The notes beneath the pieces are model-generated. The model worked only from the letters and a program-made list of their open reading frames with translations, was not told the origin of the DNA and ran no database searches. The position numbers were made by a program, and so were the translations under genes. A DNA stretch of 64,000 nucleotides, from the NCBI GenBank assembly GCA_022510545.1, contig JAFLTG010000003.1, forward strand, positions 4,662 through 68,661, given 5' to 3'. This DNA comes from Lachnospiraceae bacterium. GTDB lineage: Bacteria; Bacillota; Clostridia; Lachnospirales; Lachnospiraceae. Position 1 is the stretch's first letter, and every line of letters begins with the position of its first letter. Positions 1 through 8,503 of the stretch are shown here, one piece after another.

Positions 1-15
1 GTATGGAGGAACAAT

Positions 16-774
16 ATGTTTTCATATGAGGATTACAGGGAAATAATCAGGATAATACAGTCTACCGGCAGGCATATGAATTATTCGCAGGCGCTTGGGA
101 AGGATAAATTCATAATCATGCGCCATGACGTGGAGTACAGTGTTGAAAGAGCATATGAACTTGCAAGGGTAGAGCAGAGCATGGACTTTGTTTCAACTTA
201 CTTTTTCCAGTGGACAAACAATTCCTATAATATTCTTTCAAGAAGAAATATGGATATGATCAAGGATATGCATGAGAGAGGTCAGCATATCGGATTGCAT
301 TTTGCATTGAACGGAATGACAGATATGTCAGAAATTCGCAAGCGTATTAAAAAAGAAATGGATATTTTAAGTGAAATGTTTGGTTTTGCCATTAAGGAGT
401 TTTCCATACATAGGCCTTCTAAGGATGTACTACGGGAAAATATCAAACTGGATGGGATTATCAATGCCTATCAGGATGATTTCTTTACTTTTGCGGAGAA
501 TATAACGGAAGATACACCTGTTGAAATAAAATATATGTCGGATGCCAATCATATCTGGAGGTATGGCTATCCGGACGAAAACAATATCAAGCGTTATGAT
601 AAAGTCCAGATACTTACCCATCCTTTTGCCTGGTGTAAGGAAGGGTACAATAACTTTAATAATTACAGAGCTCTGGTGCAGGAGAAATATAAGGAGCTTA
701 TTGATTCTATTGACCAGGAGTGTAAGGATTTCGGAGAGTACAGGGACTATTTTATTGAGAAGTATCAGAGGTAA
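16..774 (+). CDS. Polysaccharide-deacetylase-like (NodB-fold) protein
   Basis: A 252-residue cytosolic protein with no signal peptide. It carries a RHDVE motif near residues 36-40, a second histidine cluster HIGLH at 91-95, IHRPS near 131-135 and THPF near 201-204. This spacing resembles the metal-site motifs of carbohydrate esterase family 4 (CE4, NodB fold) as found in capsule loci, but the classic TFDDG motif is replaced by RHDVE, so activity is uncertain. A GGAGG ribosome site 5-9 bases upstream supports the ATG. It is the first gene of the window and may continue an operon from further upstream. Deacetylation of an amino sugar is plausible. The fold is fairly secure; the substrate is unknown. 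Confidence 0.7.
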   Translation: MFSYEDYREIIRIIQSTGRHMNYSQALGKDKFIIMRHDVEYSVERAYELARVEQSMDFVSTYFFQWTNNSYNILSRRNMDMIKDMHERGQHIGLHFALNGMTDMSEIRKRIKKEMDILSEMFGFAIKEFSIHRPSKDVLRENIKLDGIINAYQDDFFTFAENITEDTPVEIKYMSDANHIWRYGYPDENNIKRYDKVQILTHPFAWCKEGYNNFNNYRALVQEKYKELIDSIDQECKDFGEYRDYFIEKYQR

Positions 775-839
775 GAACCCGACACGTCTCTATTGTAAGG
801 ACTATGTTGGATATTATTTTATGATTATGGAGATTGGCT

Positions 840-2759
840 ATGTGCGGTATCTGCGGCTTTGTCAGTAAAAATAGCATAAAGTTGGAACAGCTTAAGGCAA
901 TGAATGATACAATGTATCATAGAGGCCCGGACGACAGCGGGGAAGAAATCTATGATATGCATGGCGGATATCAGGTCGGATTTGCACAGAGAAGATTGTC
1001 GATTCTGGATTTATCAAGTCTTGGTCATCAACCTATGCATTCCGCTGATAAAAGAGTCACTGTAGTTTATAACGGAGAAATCTATAATTATCGTGAAATA
1101 AGAGAAGAGCTGTCGGATTATCGTTTTGTTTCTAACTGCGATACGGAAGTGATCATTGCAGCATATCTGAAATGGGGCATAGACTGTGTTCAAAAGTTTA
1201 ACGGTATGTTTGCGATTGCTCTTTATGACAGGGAAAGTAATGAAATATATTTAATCAGGGACAGAATCGGCAAAAAACCGCTCTATTACTGGCAGCAGGC
1301 GGATAATCTGGTTTTTGCCTCCGAGTTAAAGCCTATTATGACGTTTCCGGATTTTCCAAAGGAAATAAGAAGAGGAGTATTATCCCGTTATTTATATCAT
1401 CAGTATATTAACGCTCCGGATACTATTTTTAAAGATGTCTATAAATTGGAACCCGGTGCAATCCTGCGGTTTAGGGCAGGTGAGATCAATGTATGGAAGT
1501 ATTGGGATATAAAGCAGGTATACGGCAGGCAGATTGCCAATCCCATAAGAAGTTACGATGAGGCAAAAGAGGGGTTAAAAGAGCTGTTAAAACAATCCGT
1601 GGCGGCACGTATGATCTCCGATGTGCCGTTGGGAGCTTTTTTAAGCGGAGGCTATGATTCTTCACTGGTTACGGCCATTGCACAGGACTGTTCTGATATG
1701 CCGGTAAAAACTTTTTCCATAGGCTTCAATGAAGAAAAATATAATGAAGCAAAGTATGCCAAAGCGGTGGCTGAATATCTTGGAACGAACCATACGGAAT
1801 TGTATATTGACGAAAAGGAAATGTTTGCGCTGGTGGAAAGCATCCCGAAGTATTATGACGAACCTTTTGCGGACAGCTCGCAGATTGCGACTATGCTTGT
1901 GTCTGAACTGGCAAGGCGTCATGTGACTGTGGCACTGTCAGGAGACGGGGGCGATGAATTTTTCTGCGGTTACAATGTATATGAAAATGTAAAACAGGCA
2001 CAGCAGTTGGACGTGCTTGGAGCGATGGTACATGGAATCTGCAATATGCCGGGATTTAAGCAGCTTAGAATGGAAGAACGGCTTCCCTTTAAGGTACGTG
2101 TGATTGCGGGAAACCGTGAGAAAGAATCTAAGACGCAGTTTGGCTCGGGGAGTTATATTGAAAAAGCCACGAGAATGGTTAAGTATGTCAGCTCAGGCTC
2201 TGACAATCCGGATGAAGGCAAACGCCTGCCCGTGCATTATTTAATAGAAAGCGGATATAACGTAAAAGACTGGCAGATTCGCAGAATGCTGCTTGATATG
2301 GATACCTACCTGCCGGGAGATATTCTTTGTAAAGTGGATAGAGCATCTATGAAATATTCCCTTGAGTCAAGATGTCCTATTCTGGATAAGGATGTAATGG
2401 AGTTTTCATATCGTATTCCGCATGAGTTCAAATATAAAAACGGAGATAAGAAACATATATTAAAGGATATTGCCTATGATTATATTCCAAAAGAGTTGTT
2501 GGACAGACCTAAAGTAGGCTTTGGCGTTCCTCTGGATAAATGGCTTCGCGGTCCTCTGCAAGAACAGTTATTAGATTACAGTAGTTATGATTACCTTAAC
2601 AGACAAGGTATTTTCGATGCCGGATATGTTTCCGATATGATAGGCTCCTATATAATAACAGGTGATGCAGGTCCGGCTACGGGAGCAAATTATTCCAAAC
2701 TGGCCTGGTCATTTTTTGTATTCCAGCAATGGTATCAGCACTATTGTGAGACTTTTTAA
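840..2759 (+). CDS. asnB: Asparagine-synthase-type glutamine amidotransferase
   Basis: A 639-residue class II glutamine amidotransferase fused to an ATP-pyrophosphatase synthetase domain. Starting at the ATG at 840 (GGAG seven bases upstream) places the catalytic Cys at position 2 (M-C-G-I-C), as the family requires; an in-frame TTG at 834 would bury it. The glutaminase domain covers about residues 1-210. The synthetase domain follows with the PPi-loop SGGYDSS near 269-275 and a downstream SGDGGDE motif. Canonical AsnB makes asparagine from aspartate. In polysaccharide loci, homologues such as WbpS of Pseudomonas aeruginosa amidate uronic acids, so a sugar amidotransferase role fits this neighbourhood. 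The family is secure; the substrate is inferred. Confidence 0.9.
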   Translation: MCGICGFVSKNSIKLEQLKAMNDTMYHRGPDDSGEEIYDMHGGYQVGFAQRRLSILDLSSLGHQPMHSADKRVTVVYNGEIYNYREIREELSDYRFVSNCDTEVIIAAYLKWGIDCVQKFNGMFAIALYDRESNEIYLIRDRIGKKPLYYWQQADNLVFASELKPIMTFPDFPKEIRRGVLSRYLYHQYINAPDTIFKDVYKLEPGAILRFRAGEINVWKYWDIKQVYGRQIANPIRSYDEAKEGLKELLKQSVAARMISDVPLGAFLSGGYDSSLVTAIAQDCSDMPVKTFSIGFNEEKYNEAKYAKAVAEYLGTNHTELYIDEKEMFALVESIPKYYDEPFADSSQIATMLVSELARRHVTVALSGDGGDEFFCGYNVYENVKQAQQLDVLGAMVHGICNMPGFKQLRMEERLPFKVRVIAGNREKESKTQFGSGSYIEKATRMVKYVSSGSDNPDEGKRLPVHYLIESGYNVKDWQIRRMLLDMDTYLPGDILCKVDRASMKYSLESRCPILDKDVMEFSYRIPHEFKYKNGDKKHILKDIAYDYIPKELLDRPKVGFGVPLDKWLRGPLQEQLLDYSSYDYLNRQGIFDAGYVSDMIGSYIITGDAGPATGANYSKLAWSFFVFQQWYQHYCETF

Positions 2760-2782
2760 GACTTTTTTATTTTGAGGGGAAT

Positions 2783-3955
2783 ATGAGTAAAAAATTAAAT
2801 CCTAATTTAACTAATGTAAATGCTCAAAATGAATTAAATAATCCCAATAATGCGATAAATAACAACCGTACTGCAAGAAAAATTGCATTTTATATTGGCT
2901 CTTTAAATAAGGGTGGAGCAGAGAGAGTCTTTGTAAATCTGGCTGAATACTTCCTGAGTCAGGGTTATCAAGTCATTATGGTGACGCAATATAAAAAGAA
3001 AGACGAATATACACTTGATAATAATATTAAGAGAATAATATCTGACATAACACCGCAGGAAACTACAAAAAGCAGAATAATAAATTTTTACCGCCGTATG
3101 CACAAACTTCGCGGCATATGGGTGGCTGAGAAACCTGACCTGGTTCTTACCTGTGTCGGAAAGAATAACTTCATGACAGTAGTTACAACAATGTTTACAA
3201 AGACTAAAGCCGTTGTTTCGGTAGTCGGTGAGGCCAAGGAAGAATATCCTAACCTATTGATGAAAGCATTGGCAGAACTTTTATTTCCATGCGCAGCAGG
3301 TGTTATTTTACAAACAGAACGTTCAAAGAGCTTTTTTTCAAGAAGAGTTAGAAAGAAGGCAGTTGTTTTACCCAACTCCCTGAATCCATTATTTATCAGG
3401 CAGAGATTTGAGGGAGAGAGGGAGAAACGGATTGTTTCGGTAGGAAGACTGGATGCTAATAAAAATCATGAGATGATTATCAGGGCTTTTGCCAAAATCC
3501 TTGAAAAGCACCCTGAATACACGCTGACTATCTATGGGGAAGGGGAACTGCGGGAATATTTACAGAAACTGATTCTTGTGCTCAAACTGGAAGAAAAAGT
3601 ATTTCTTCCGGGCATCATTCCGGATGTGGCTGAAAAGATAGAAAAGGCATCATTGTTTTTGTTGACCTCTTATTCGGAAGGGGTATCCAATGCTTTAATA
3701 GAGGCATTGGCCTTAGGACTTCCTGTGATTGCAACGGACGTTCCCAGCGGAGGAACGGTAGAATTAATAGAGCATGGTAAAAGCGGATTGATTATACCCG
3801 TTGGGGATCAGGCAGCACTTGAGGAAGCAATGGACAGACTTTTATCGGACGCCGGCCTGGCAGATGGGCTTGGCAGGGAAGCGTATAAGATACAGGAGAG
3901 GCTTGCTCCTGAGCGGGTAAATGCGCTATGGAAGGCATATTTTGAAAGTGTATGA
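2783..3955 (+). CDS. Glycosyltransferase family 4
   Basis: A 390-residue GT-B glycosyltransferase. An Asn-rich, low-complexity stretch of about 30 residues precedes the N-terminal Rossmann domain, which opens with a GSLNKGGAERV motif. The C-terminal domain has VSVGRLDANKNH and the GT4 EX7E region (SEGVSNALIEAL), which contacts the sugar nucleotide. GAGGGG lies four bases upstream of the ATG, so the Asn-rich segment appears to be translated. It likely transfers a sugar to a lipid-linked oligosaccharide at the inner membrane face. It sits 23 bases after the amidotransferase gene. Donor and acceptor cannot be read from sequence. Confidence 0.88.
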   Translation: MSKKLNPNLTNVNAQNELNNPNNAINNNRTARKIAFYIGSLNKGGAERVFVNLAEYFLSQGYQVIMVTQYKKKDEYTLDNNIKRIISDITPQETTKSRIINFYRRMHKLRGIWVAEKPDLVLTCVGKNNFMTVVTTMFTKTKAVVSVVGEAKEEYPNLLMKALAELLFPCAAGVILQTERSKSFFSRRVRKKAVVLPNSLNPLFIRQRFEGEREKRIVSVGRLDANKNHEMIIRAFAKILEKHPEYTLTIYGEGELREYLQKLILVLKLEEKVFLPGIIPDVAEKIEKASLFLLTSYSEGVSNALIEALALGLPVIATDVPSGGTVELIEHGKSGLIIPVGDQAALEEAMDRLLSDAGLADGLGREAYKIQERLAPERVNALWKAYFESV

Positions 3956-3977
3956 ATGCAAATCCGGAGGAATAGAT

Positions 3978-5456
3978 ATGAAGACACAGGTTCATATTGA
4001 ACATATTTCTGATGCAGTTTATCCACAGTGGGATGAGCGTACATGCTATGCCCCATCCAAGGAATATCCTGAGTTTGCTTCTAAAAATACTGATATGGCG
4101 TTATCCCATGATAATCAAATATATGACATGGTTAGAAATACTCTGGCAGCGCTTGATATGGACAAGGAACACTTTGGATCTGATTGCTGGAATCCTTTTT
4201 CGGAATTCATTTCCAAGGGTGATACTGTTTTGGTTAAGCCTAATATGGTATGTCATGTCAATGGAGACCCCCGATATGGAATGGATTGTCTGGTGACTCA
4301 TCCTGCTATTGTCCGGAGCATAATAGATTACGTTGCATTGGCACTGAATGGCAGTGGGAGGATTATTCTTGCAGATGCACCGGTGCAGAGCTGTGATTTT
4401 AAAATATTGGTACAGGAGCTGCATTATGACAAGATAGTGGATTATTTTCTTAAGCAGGGTATTTGCGTGGAGCTGGTGGATTTGCGCAAATTGCAGGGCG
4501 AAAATAAGGATTCCGCACAGGAAGCGGTTAATCTGACCGCCGCCGATGATGACGTGGAAATTATGCTGGGAAAAGACAGTGCCTTTTGTTTTAAAGAATA
4601 TAAAGATGTCACTGTGGAGAAGTTTCGTGTCACGAATTATCTGCCTGAACATATGGAAAAATATCATAAGGGAGATAAACATTCATATTCCGTTGCAAAG
4701 GCTGTTATTGAGGCAGATGTCATTATTAATCTTCCAAAGCCCAAAACACACCGTAAAGCGGGATTAACAGCATCTTTAAAGAATATGGTCGGCTGCGTGG
4801 CAAGAAAAGAATGTCTGCCTCATCACACCAAGGGGAGCAAGATGGAACAGGGTGACGAATACTTAAAGCGCTCCTTTTTTAAAAAGTGCAGAACAGAGCT
4901 GGAAGAAAAAAGAGACCGATTGGAAGCAGCCGGAAGAAGAAAACAGAAACTATTTCCTATTCTGGGAGTTTTACTGTACAAAACTGCCCGTTTGATGCAG
5001 GCTGATGCATATACGGAAGGAAGCTGGTATGGGAATGATACGATATGGCGCACAATCTGCGATATTTGCAGAGTCGTTATGTATGCGGATAAAAAAGGGA
5101 TTATGACATCGGATTGTCAAAGGAGAATGTTTATTCTTGCAGATATGATCGTGGCGGGAGAGGGAGAGGGTCCTTTGTGTCCGCAGCCCAAACCTTTAGG
5201 CATATTAGTCGGGGGCTGGGAACAGATTGCGGTAGATACTGCCATATCAGCGCTTATGGGATTTTCTGCAGAAAAGGTTCCGTCAATAGCCAATGCCGGT
5301 TCCGGTATCAATTATAAACTGCCGAAGAGTGATATAAAGGTATCTTCCAATCAATCTGTTTTTCATGATAAAAATATAACGGAAATCAGAAAATGGGCAG
5401 AGCCTTTTATTCCCACGTCCGGATGGTCGCAATGGCTGCAGGAGGAAACATTATGA
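3978..5456 (+). CDS. DUF362-domain protein
   Basis: A 492-residue protein with DUF362 hallmarks: VLVKPNMV in the first third and LPKPKTHRKAGLTASLKNMVG in the middle. The start at 3978 is chosen because CCGGAGGAA lies just upstream; a longer in-frame opening from 3921 overlaps the previous gene and has no such site. There is no signal peptide, and I do not see a regular CX2CX2CX3C ferredoxin cluster, although several cysteines are scattered (GCVARKEC, CDIC). DUF362 proteins are poorly characterised. It overlaps the next gene, an ATP-grasp protein, by four bases, which implies a joint step. The biochemical role is unknown. Confidence 0.75.
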   Translation: MKTQVHIEHISDAVYPQWDERTCYAPSKEYPEFASKNTDMALSHDNQIYDMVRNTLAALDMDKEHFGSDCWNPFSEFISKGDTVLVKPNMVCHVNGDPRYGMDCLVTHPAIVRSIIDYVALALNGSGRIILADAPVQSCDFKILVQELHYDKIVDYFLKQGICVELVDLRKLQGENKDSAQEAVNLTAADDDVEIMLGKDSAFCFKEYKDVTVEKFRVTNYLPEHMEKYHKGDKHSYSVAKAVIEADVIINLPKPKTHRKAGLTASLKNMVGCVARKECLPHHTKGSKMEQGDEYLKRSFFKKCRTELEEKRDRLEAAGRRKQKLFPILGVLLYKTARLMQADAYTEGSWYGNDTIWRTICDICRVVMYADKKGIMTSDCQRRMFILADMIVAGEGEGPLCPQPKPLGILVGGWEQIAVDTAISALMGFSAEKVPSIANAGSGINYKLPKSDIKVSSNQSVFHDKNITEIRKWAEPFIPTSGWSQWLQEETL

Positions 5457-6493
5457 AAAAAATGCTGATAATTAAGGATATGAGAGATTGGTTCTGGTCA
5501 ACCTATCCCAATTGGACAACTCCGGTTTCACTGGATGTGGAATATATGAAAAAATATTTTGAGAAGATGGGATATCAGGTTGAAATAACGTCTTATCAGG
5601 ATTTTAATTTTTCAAAAGATTACTCCGGTTATGTTGTGCTATATTCGTCTGCAGAAGATTATTGCGGTGGTTCAAAAGCGTTTATGGAAGATGTGCTGAT
5701 GCATTTACATTATCAAAAAACACTTATGCTTCCGGAACTTCAATATTTCAGAGCGCATGACAATAAAGTCATGATGGAAATCTTAAGATACGACTTTAAA
5801 GATGCCGGATTAAAAACCATATCTTCCAGCATATGGCCGTCTTTGGAAGCATTAAAAGAAGCTCCGCCTAAAGAGTATCCTGTCATCATAAAAAGAGCGG
5901 CCGGAGCAGGCGGTGAAGGAGTGTTTTTGGCGCGGAATGAAAAGGAATTGTATAAATATGCGGAAAAAGTGTCCCGGATGGCCGATTTGAAACTGTTTTA
6001 TTACTTGTCATGTGTTAATGTGAAACAAAGGCTGTTGGGGAAAAAGCCGGTTCTTATTCATAACACGAAATTTATCACTCAGAATTTTATTGAGGGTTTG
6101 AATGGCGATTATAAGGTGTTAGTTTTTGGCGAGCGTTATTTTGTATTACACCGTTTGAACAGAAAAGATGATTTTCGGGCCAGTGGCAGCGGAAATTTTA
6201 CAGATGATGATGCTAATGCCATAAAATCAGTTTTGGACTTTGCTAAACTTTGTACAAAAGAAATAGATTCGCCGTGGCTTTCCCTTGATATCTGCCACGA
6301 TGGGTCGGCCTGCCACCTGATAGAATTCCAATGTATTTTTTTCGGTTTCAAGGCAATGAGTATGTCAAAACAGCATTATGTACAAGAAAGTGGGCAGTGG
6401 AAAGTTATAGAAGGAACTGTCGTGCCGGAAGAAGAGTTTTGTGAAAGTGTGAGATACTATCTGGAAAATAAGAAAGGTATGGTTACTGAATGA
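5453..6493 (+). CDS. ATP-grasp domain protein
   Basis: A 346-residue protein beginning at the ATG at 5453, inside the stop of the DUF362 gene and preceded by GGAGGAAA. The central part has an ATP-grasp-like nucleotide loop (VIIKRAAGAGGEGVF) about residues 140-155, and a C-terminal acidic/Asn-poor segment (LSLDICHD, HLIEFQ) where the family binds magnesium. ATP-grasp enzymes join a carboxylate to an amine, thiol or similar group through an acyl phosphate. Next to AsnB and DUF362 genes in a glycan locus, it could amidate or aminoacylate a uronic acid. The fold is likely; the substrates are unknown. Confidence 0.65.
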   Translation: MKKMLIIKDMRDWFWSTYPNWTTPVSLDVEYMKKYFEKMGYQVEITSYQDFNFSKDYSGYVVLYSSAEDYCGGSKAFMEDVLMHLHYQKTLMLPELQYFRAHDNKVMMEILRYDFKDAGLKTISSSIWPSLEALKEAPPKEYPVIIKRAAGAGGEGVFLARNEKELYKYAEKVSRMADLKLFYYLSCVNVKQRLLGKKPVLIHNTKFITQNFIEGLNGDYKVLVFGERYFVLHRLNRKDDFRASGSGNFTDDDANAIKSVLDFAKLCTKEIDSPWLSLDICHDGSACHLIEFQCIFFGFKAMSMSKQHYVQESGQWKVIEGTVVPEEEFCESVRYYLENKKGMVTE

Positions 6494-7572
6494 AAACTTT
6501 TATGCGGCACAAGCCTGCGCGTCTTCCACAAGAACAGCAAAGTGAGCTGATTTCCGTGATTGTTGCGGTTTATAATATAGAAGAATATGTGGAAAAATGT
6601 GTGCTTTCTATTTTGAAACAGAGCTACAGAAATCTGGAAATTATTTTAGTGGATGATGGTTCTACCGATGACAGCGGACATATCTGTGATAAATTGGCTA
6701 ATCAGGATCAACGTATCTGCGTACTCCATAAAGCAAACGGCGGTCTGGCTGATGCCAGAAATACAGGTCTTGCTGCCGCTAAGGGCAGCTTGATTGCGTT
6801 TGTGGACGGTGATGACTGGATTGATGAGGATATGTATGAAAAAATGTATTTGGAGCTTAGTGAACATGATGCAGATATAGCTGTCTGCAGGTATCGTCAG
6901 GTATATAGGGATAAAGTACAGGATGATTCTACGCAAAAAGTTATACTGTTTGAAGAGCAGGAAGCTCTGCAGTGCTATGTTGAAGAGCGGGATGAGTACA
7001 ATATTCAGAATGCGGCATGGAATAAGCTGTATAGAAAAGAAATACTGAAAGGTATGAAGTTTCCAACAGGCAGATGGTATGAAGATATGATGTTTACTAC
7101 CAGGGTTTTAAGCAGAGTCAAAAGCTGTGTTTACCTTGACAGTGCCTGTTATAATTATATAATAGACAGAGAGGGAAGTATTATGAATACACGGATCAAC
7201 CCTCGGATTTTTACTGATTTGATACCGGCATACCGAGAGAAAACCGAGTTTCTTAAGGAAATTGGAAGGCAGGATTTAGCTGATATTCATGATTACTTTA
7301 TTAATAAACGGCTGTTGATTTTTTATAATGAGATTAAAAAATCTGATAATCCTGAAAAAAGAAAATATTTAGACGAAATTACGTCTATAATTAATGAGGG
7401 ATTAGCGCAAAGCAGGAGCGATTTTGAACGGATTTACAATTGTAGTATTGCTAATCCCAATGAAAAAAGGAAGATGAACATCTTTTTAAAGTCGCCAAAA
7501 CTATATTGGTTTGTGATGCTTATAAACGAAGCATTTATTCTTCCTTTGAAGACCAGGAGTGCAGTACACTAA
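6490..7572 (+). CDS. Glycosyltransferase family 2
   Basis: A 360-residue GT-A enzyme that overlaps the ATP-grasp gene by four bases (ATGA), implying translational coupling. The N-terminus has the GT2 signature ISVIVAVYNIEEYVEKC, then VDDGSTDDS (nucleotide binding) and FVDGDDWID (the DXD-like metal site). The C-terminal 120 residues are variable and probably bind the acceptor. No membrane segments are evident. It most likely transfers one sugar from a nucleotide donor to the growing repeat unit in the cytosol. Family assignment is secure; specificity is unknown. Confidence 0.92.
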   Translation: MKTFMRHKPARLPQEQQSELISVIVAVYNIEEYVEKCVLSILKQSYRNLEIILVDDGSTDDSGHICDKLANQDQRICVLHKANGGLADARNTGLAAAKGSLIAFVDGDDWIDEDMYEKMYLELSEHDADIAVCRYRQVYRDKVQDDSTQKVILFEEQEALQCYVEERDEYNIQNAAWNKLYRKEILKGMKFPTGRWYEDMMFTTRVLSRVKSCVYLDSACYNYIIDREGSIMNTRINPRIFTDLIPAYREKTEFLKEIGRQDLADIHDYFINKRLLIFYNEIKKSDNPEKRKYLDEITSIINEGLAQSRSDFERIYNCSIANPNEKRKMNIFLKSPKLYWFVMLINEAFILPLKTRSAVH

Positions 7573-7586
7573 AACGGAGGAACCCT

Positions 7587-8489
7587 ATGATTATCATCCA
7601 GATGATGGGGGGATTGGGAAACCAGATGTTCCAATATGCCCTTTACAGTCAGCTTAAAAGTATGGGAAAAGAAGTTAAAATGGATGATAGAGCCGGTTTC
7701 GTCGCAGATAAACAGCGTGATCCGGAGCTTGGTGTTTTCGGTATAGATTATATAAGGGCTACTGAAGATGAAATTATTAAGATGCGGGATGCCTCACTAA
7801 AGTTTACCGCAAGGGTTAGAAGGAAGCTGTTTGGCAGGAAAAATCACTCATATTTTGAGGAAAGCAGGGTTTTCCAGTCTAAGATATTTGGCTGGGATAA
7901 TATTTATCTGGAAGGTTACTGGCAGTCCGAGAAATATTTTAAGGACGTGGGGGAGCAGCTTAGGAAGGAGTTTTCACTTGAGCGTCTTAAAAATAACCCA
8001 GATCCAAACTACAGGCTTTCCCCGAAGTCGGAAAGTTATTTATGGAAAATAGAACAGACACAGTCGGTAAGTGTCCATGTCAGACGTGGTGACTATCTTT
8101 TGCCTCAAAATCAGGAATTATTTGGCAATATTTGTACGGATTATTATTATGAACAGGCAATGCAGGCAATTACTAAGAAATATCCGAACTGCATTTTTTA
8201 TATATTTACAAACGACTTGGAATGGTCATATCCGTGGCTTAAAAGGCGAATCGCTGGTAAGAATAAGATTATTCCGGTAGAAGTGCCAAGAGGCAGGGAC
8301 CATGAGGCACTTGTGCTTATGAGCAGGTGCAAGCATAATATTCTGGCCAACAGCAGTTTCAGCTGGTGGGCCTCTTATTTGAACGATAATCCCGGGAAAA
8401 TGGTGCTCGCACCTGAGAAATGGCTCAACGGCTGGGATTGCAGTGATATCTATAGACCTGATATGACCAAAATAAAATGTGAAAGTTAA
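7587..8489 (+). CDS. Alpha-1,2-fucosyltransferase-like, GT11
   Basis: A 300-residue GT11 enzyme. The start at 7587 follows ACGGAGGAACC and gives the typical N-terminus MIIIQMMGGLGNQMFQYALY. The donor-binding motif HVRRGD lies at about residues 164-169, and the C-terminal motif SNSSFSWWA-like (NSSFSWW) is intact. GT11 enzymes move L-fucose from GDP-fucose, usually in alpha-1,2 linkage to galactose. A closely similar paralogue lies at 25553. GDP-fucose synthesis genes are not in the window, so the donor must be made elsewhere. Family is secure; linkage is inferred. Confidence 0.9.
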   Translation: MIIIQMMGGLGNQMFQYALYSQLKSMGKEVKMDDRAGFVADKQRDPELGVFGIDYIRATEDEIIKMRDASLKFTARVRRKLFGRKNHSYFEESRVFQSKIFGWDNIYLEGYWQSEKYFKDVGEQLRKEFSLERLKNNPDPNYRLSPKSESYLWKIEQTQSVSVHVRRGDYLLPQNQELFGNICTDYYYEQAMQAITKKYPNCIFYIFTNDLEWSYPWLKRRIAGKNKIIPVEVPRGRDHEALVLMSRCKHNILANSSFSWWASYLNDNPGKMVLAPEKWLNGWDCSDIYRPDMTKIKCES

Positions 8490-8503
8490 TTGGAGAAATA
8501 TAA

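Noticed and set aside
2783-2875. Asn-rich N-terminus of the GT4 as a mis-called start
   Set aside because: GAGGGG is correctly placed before the ATG at 2783 and no later start has a comparable site.
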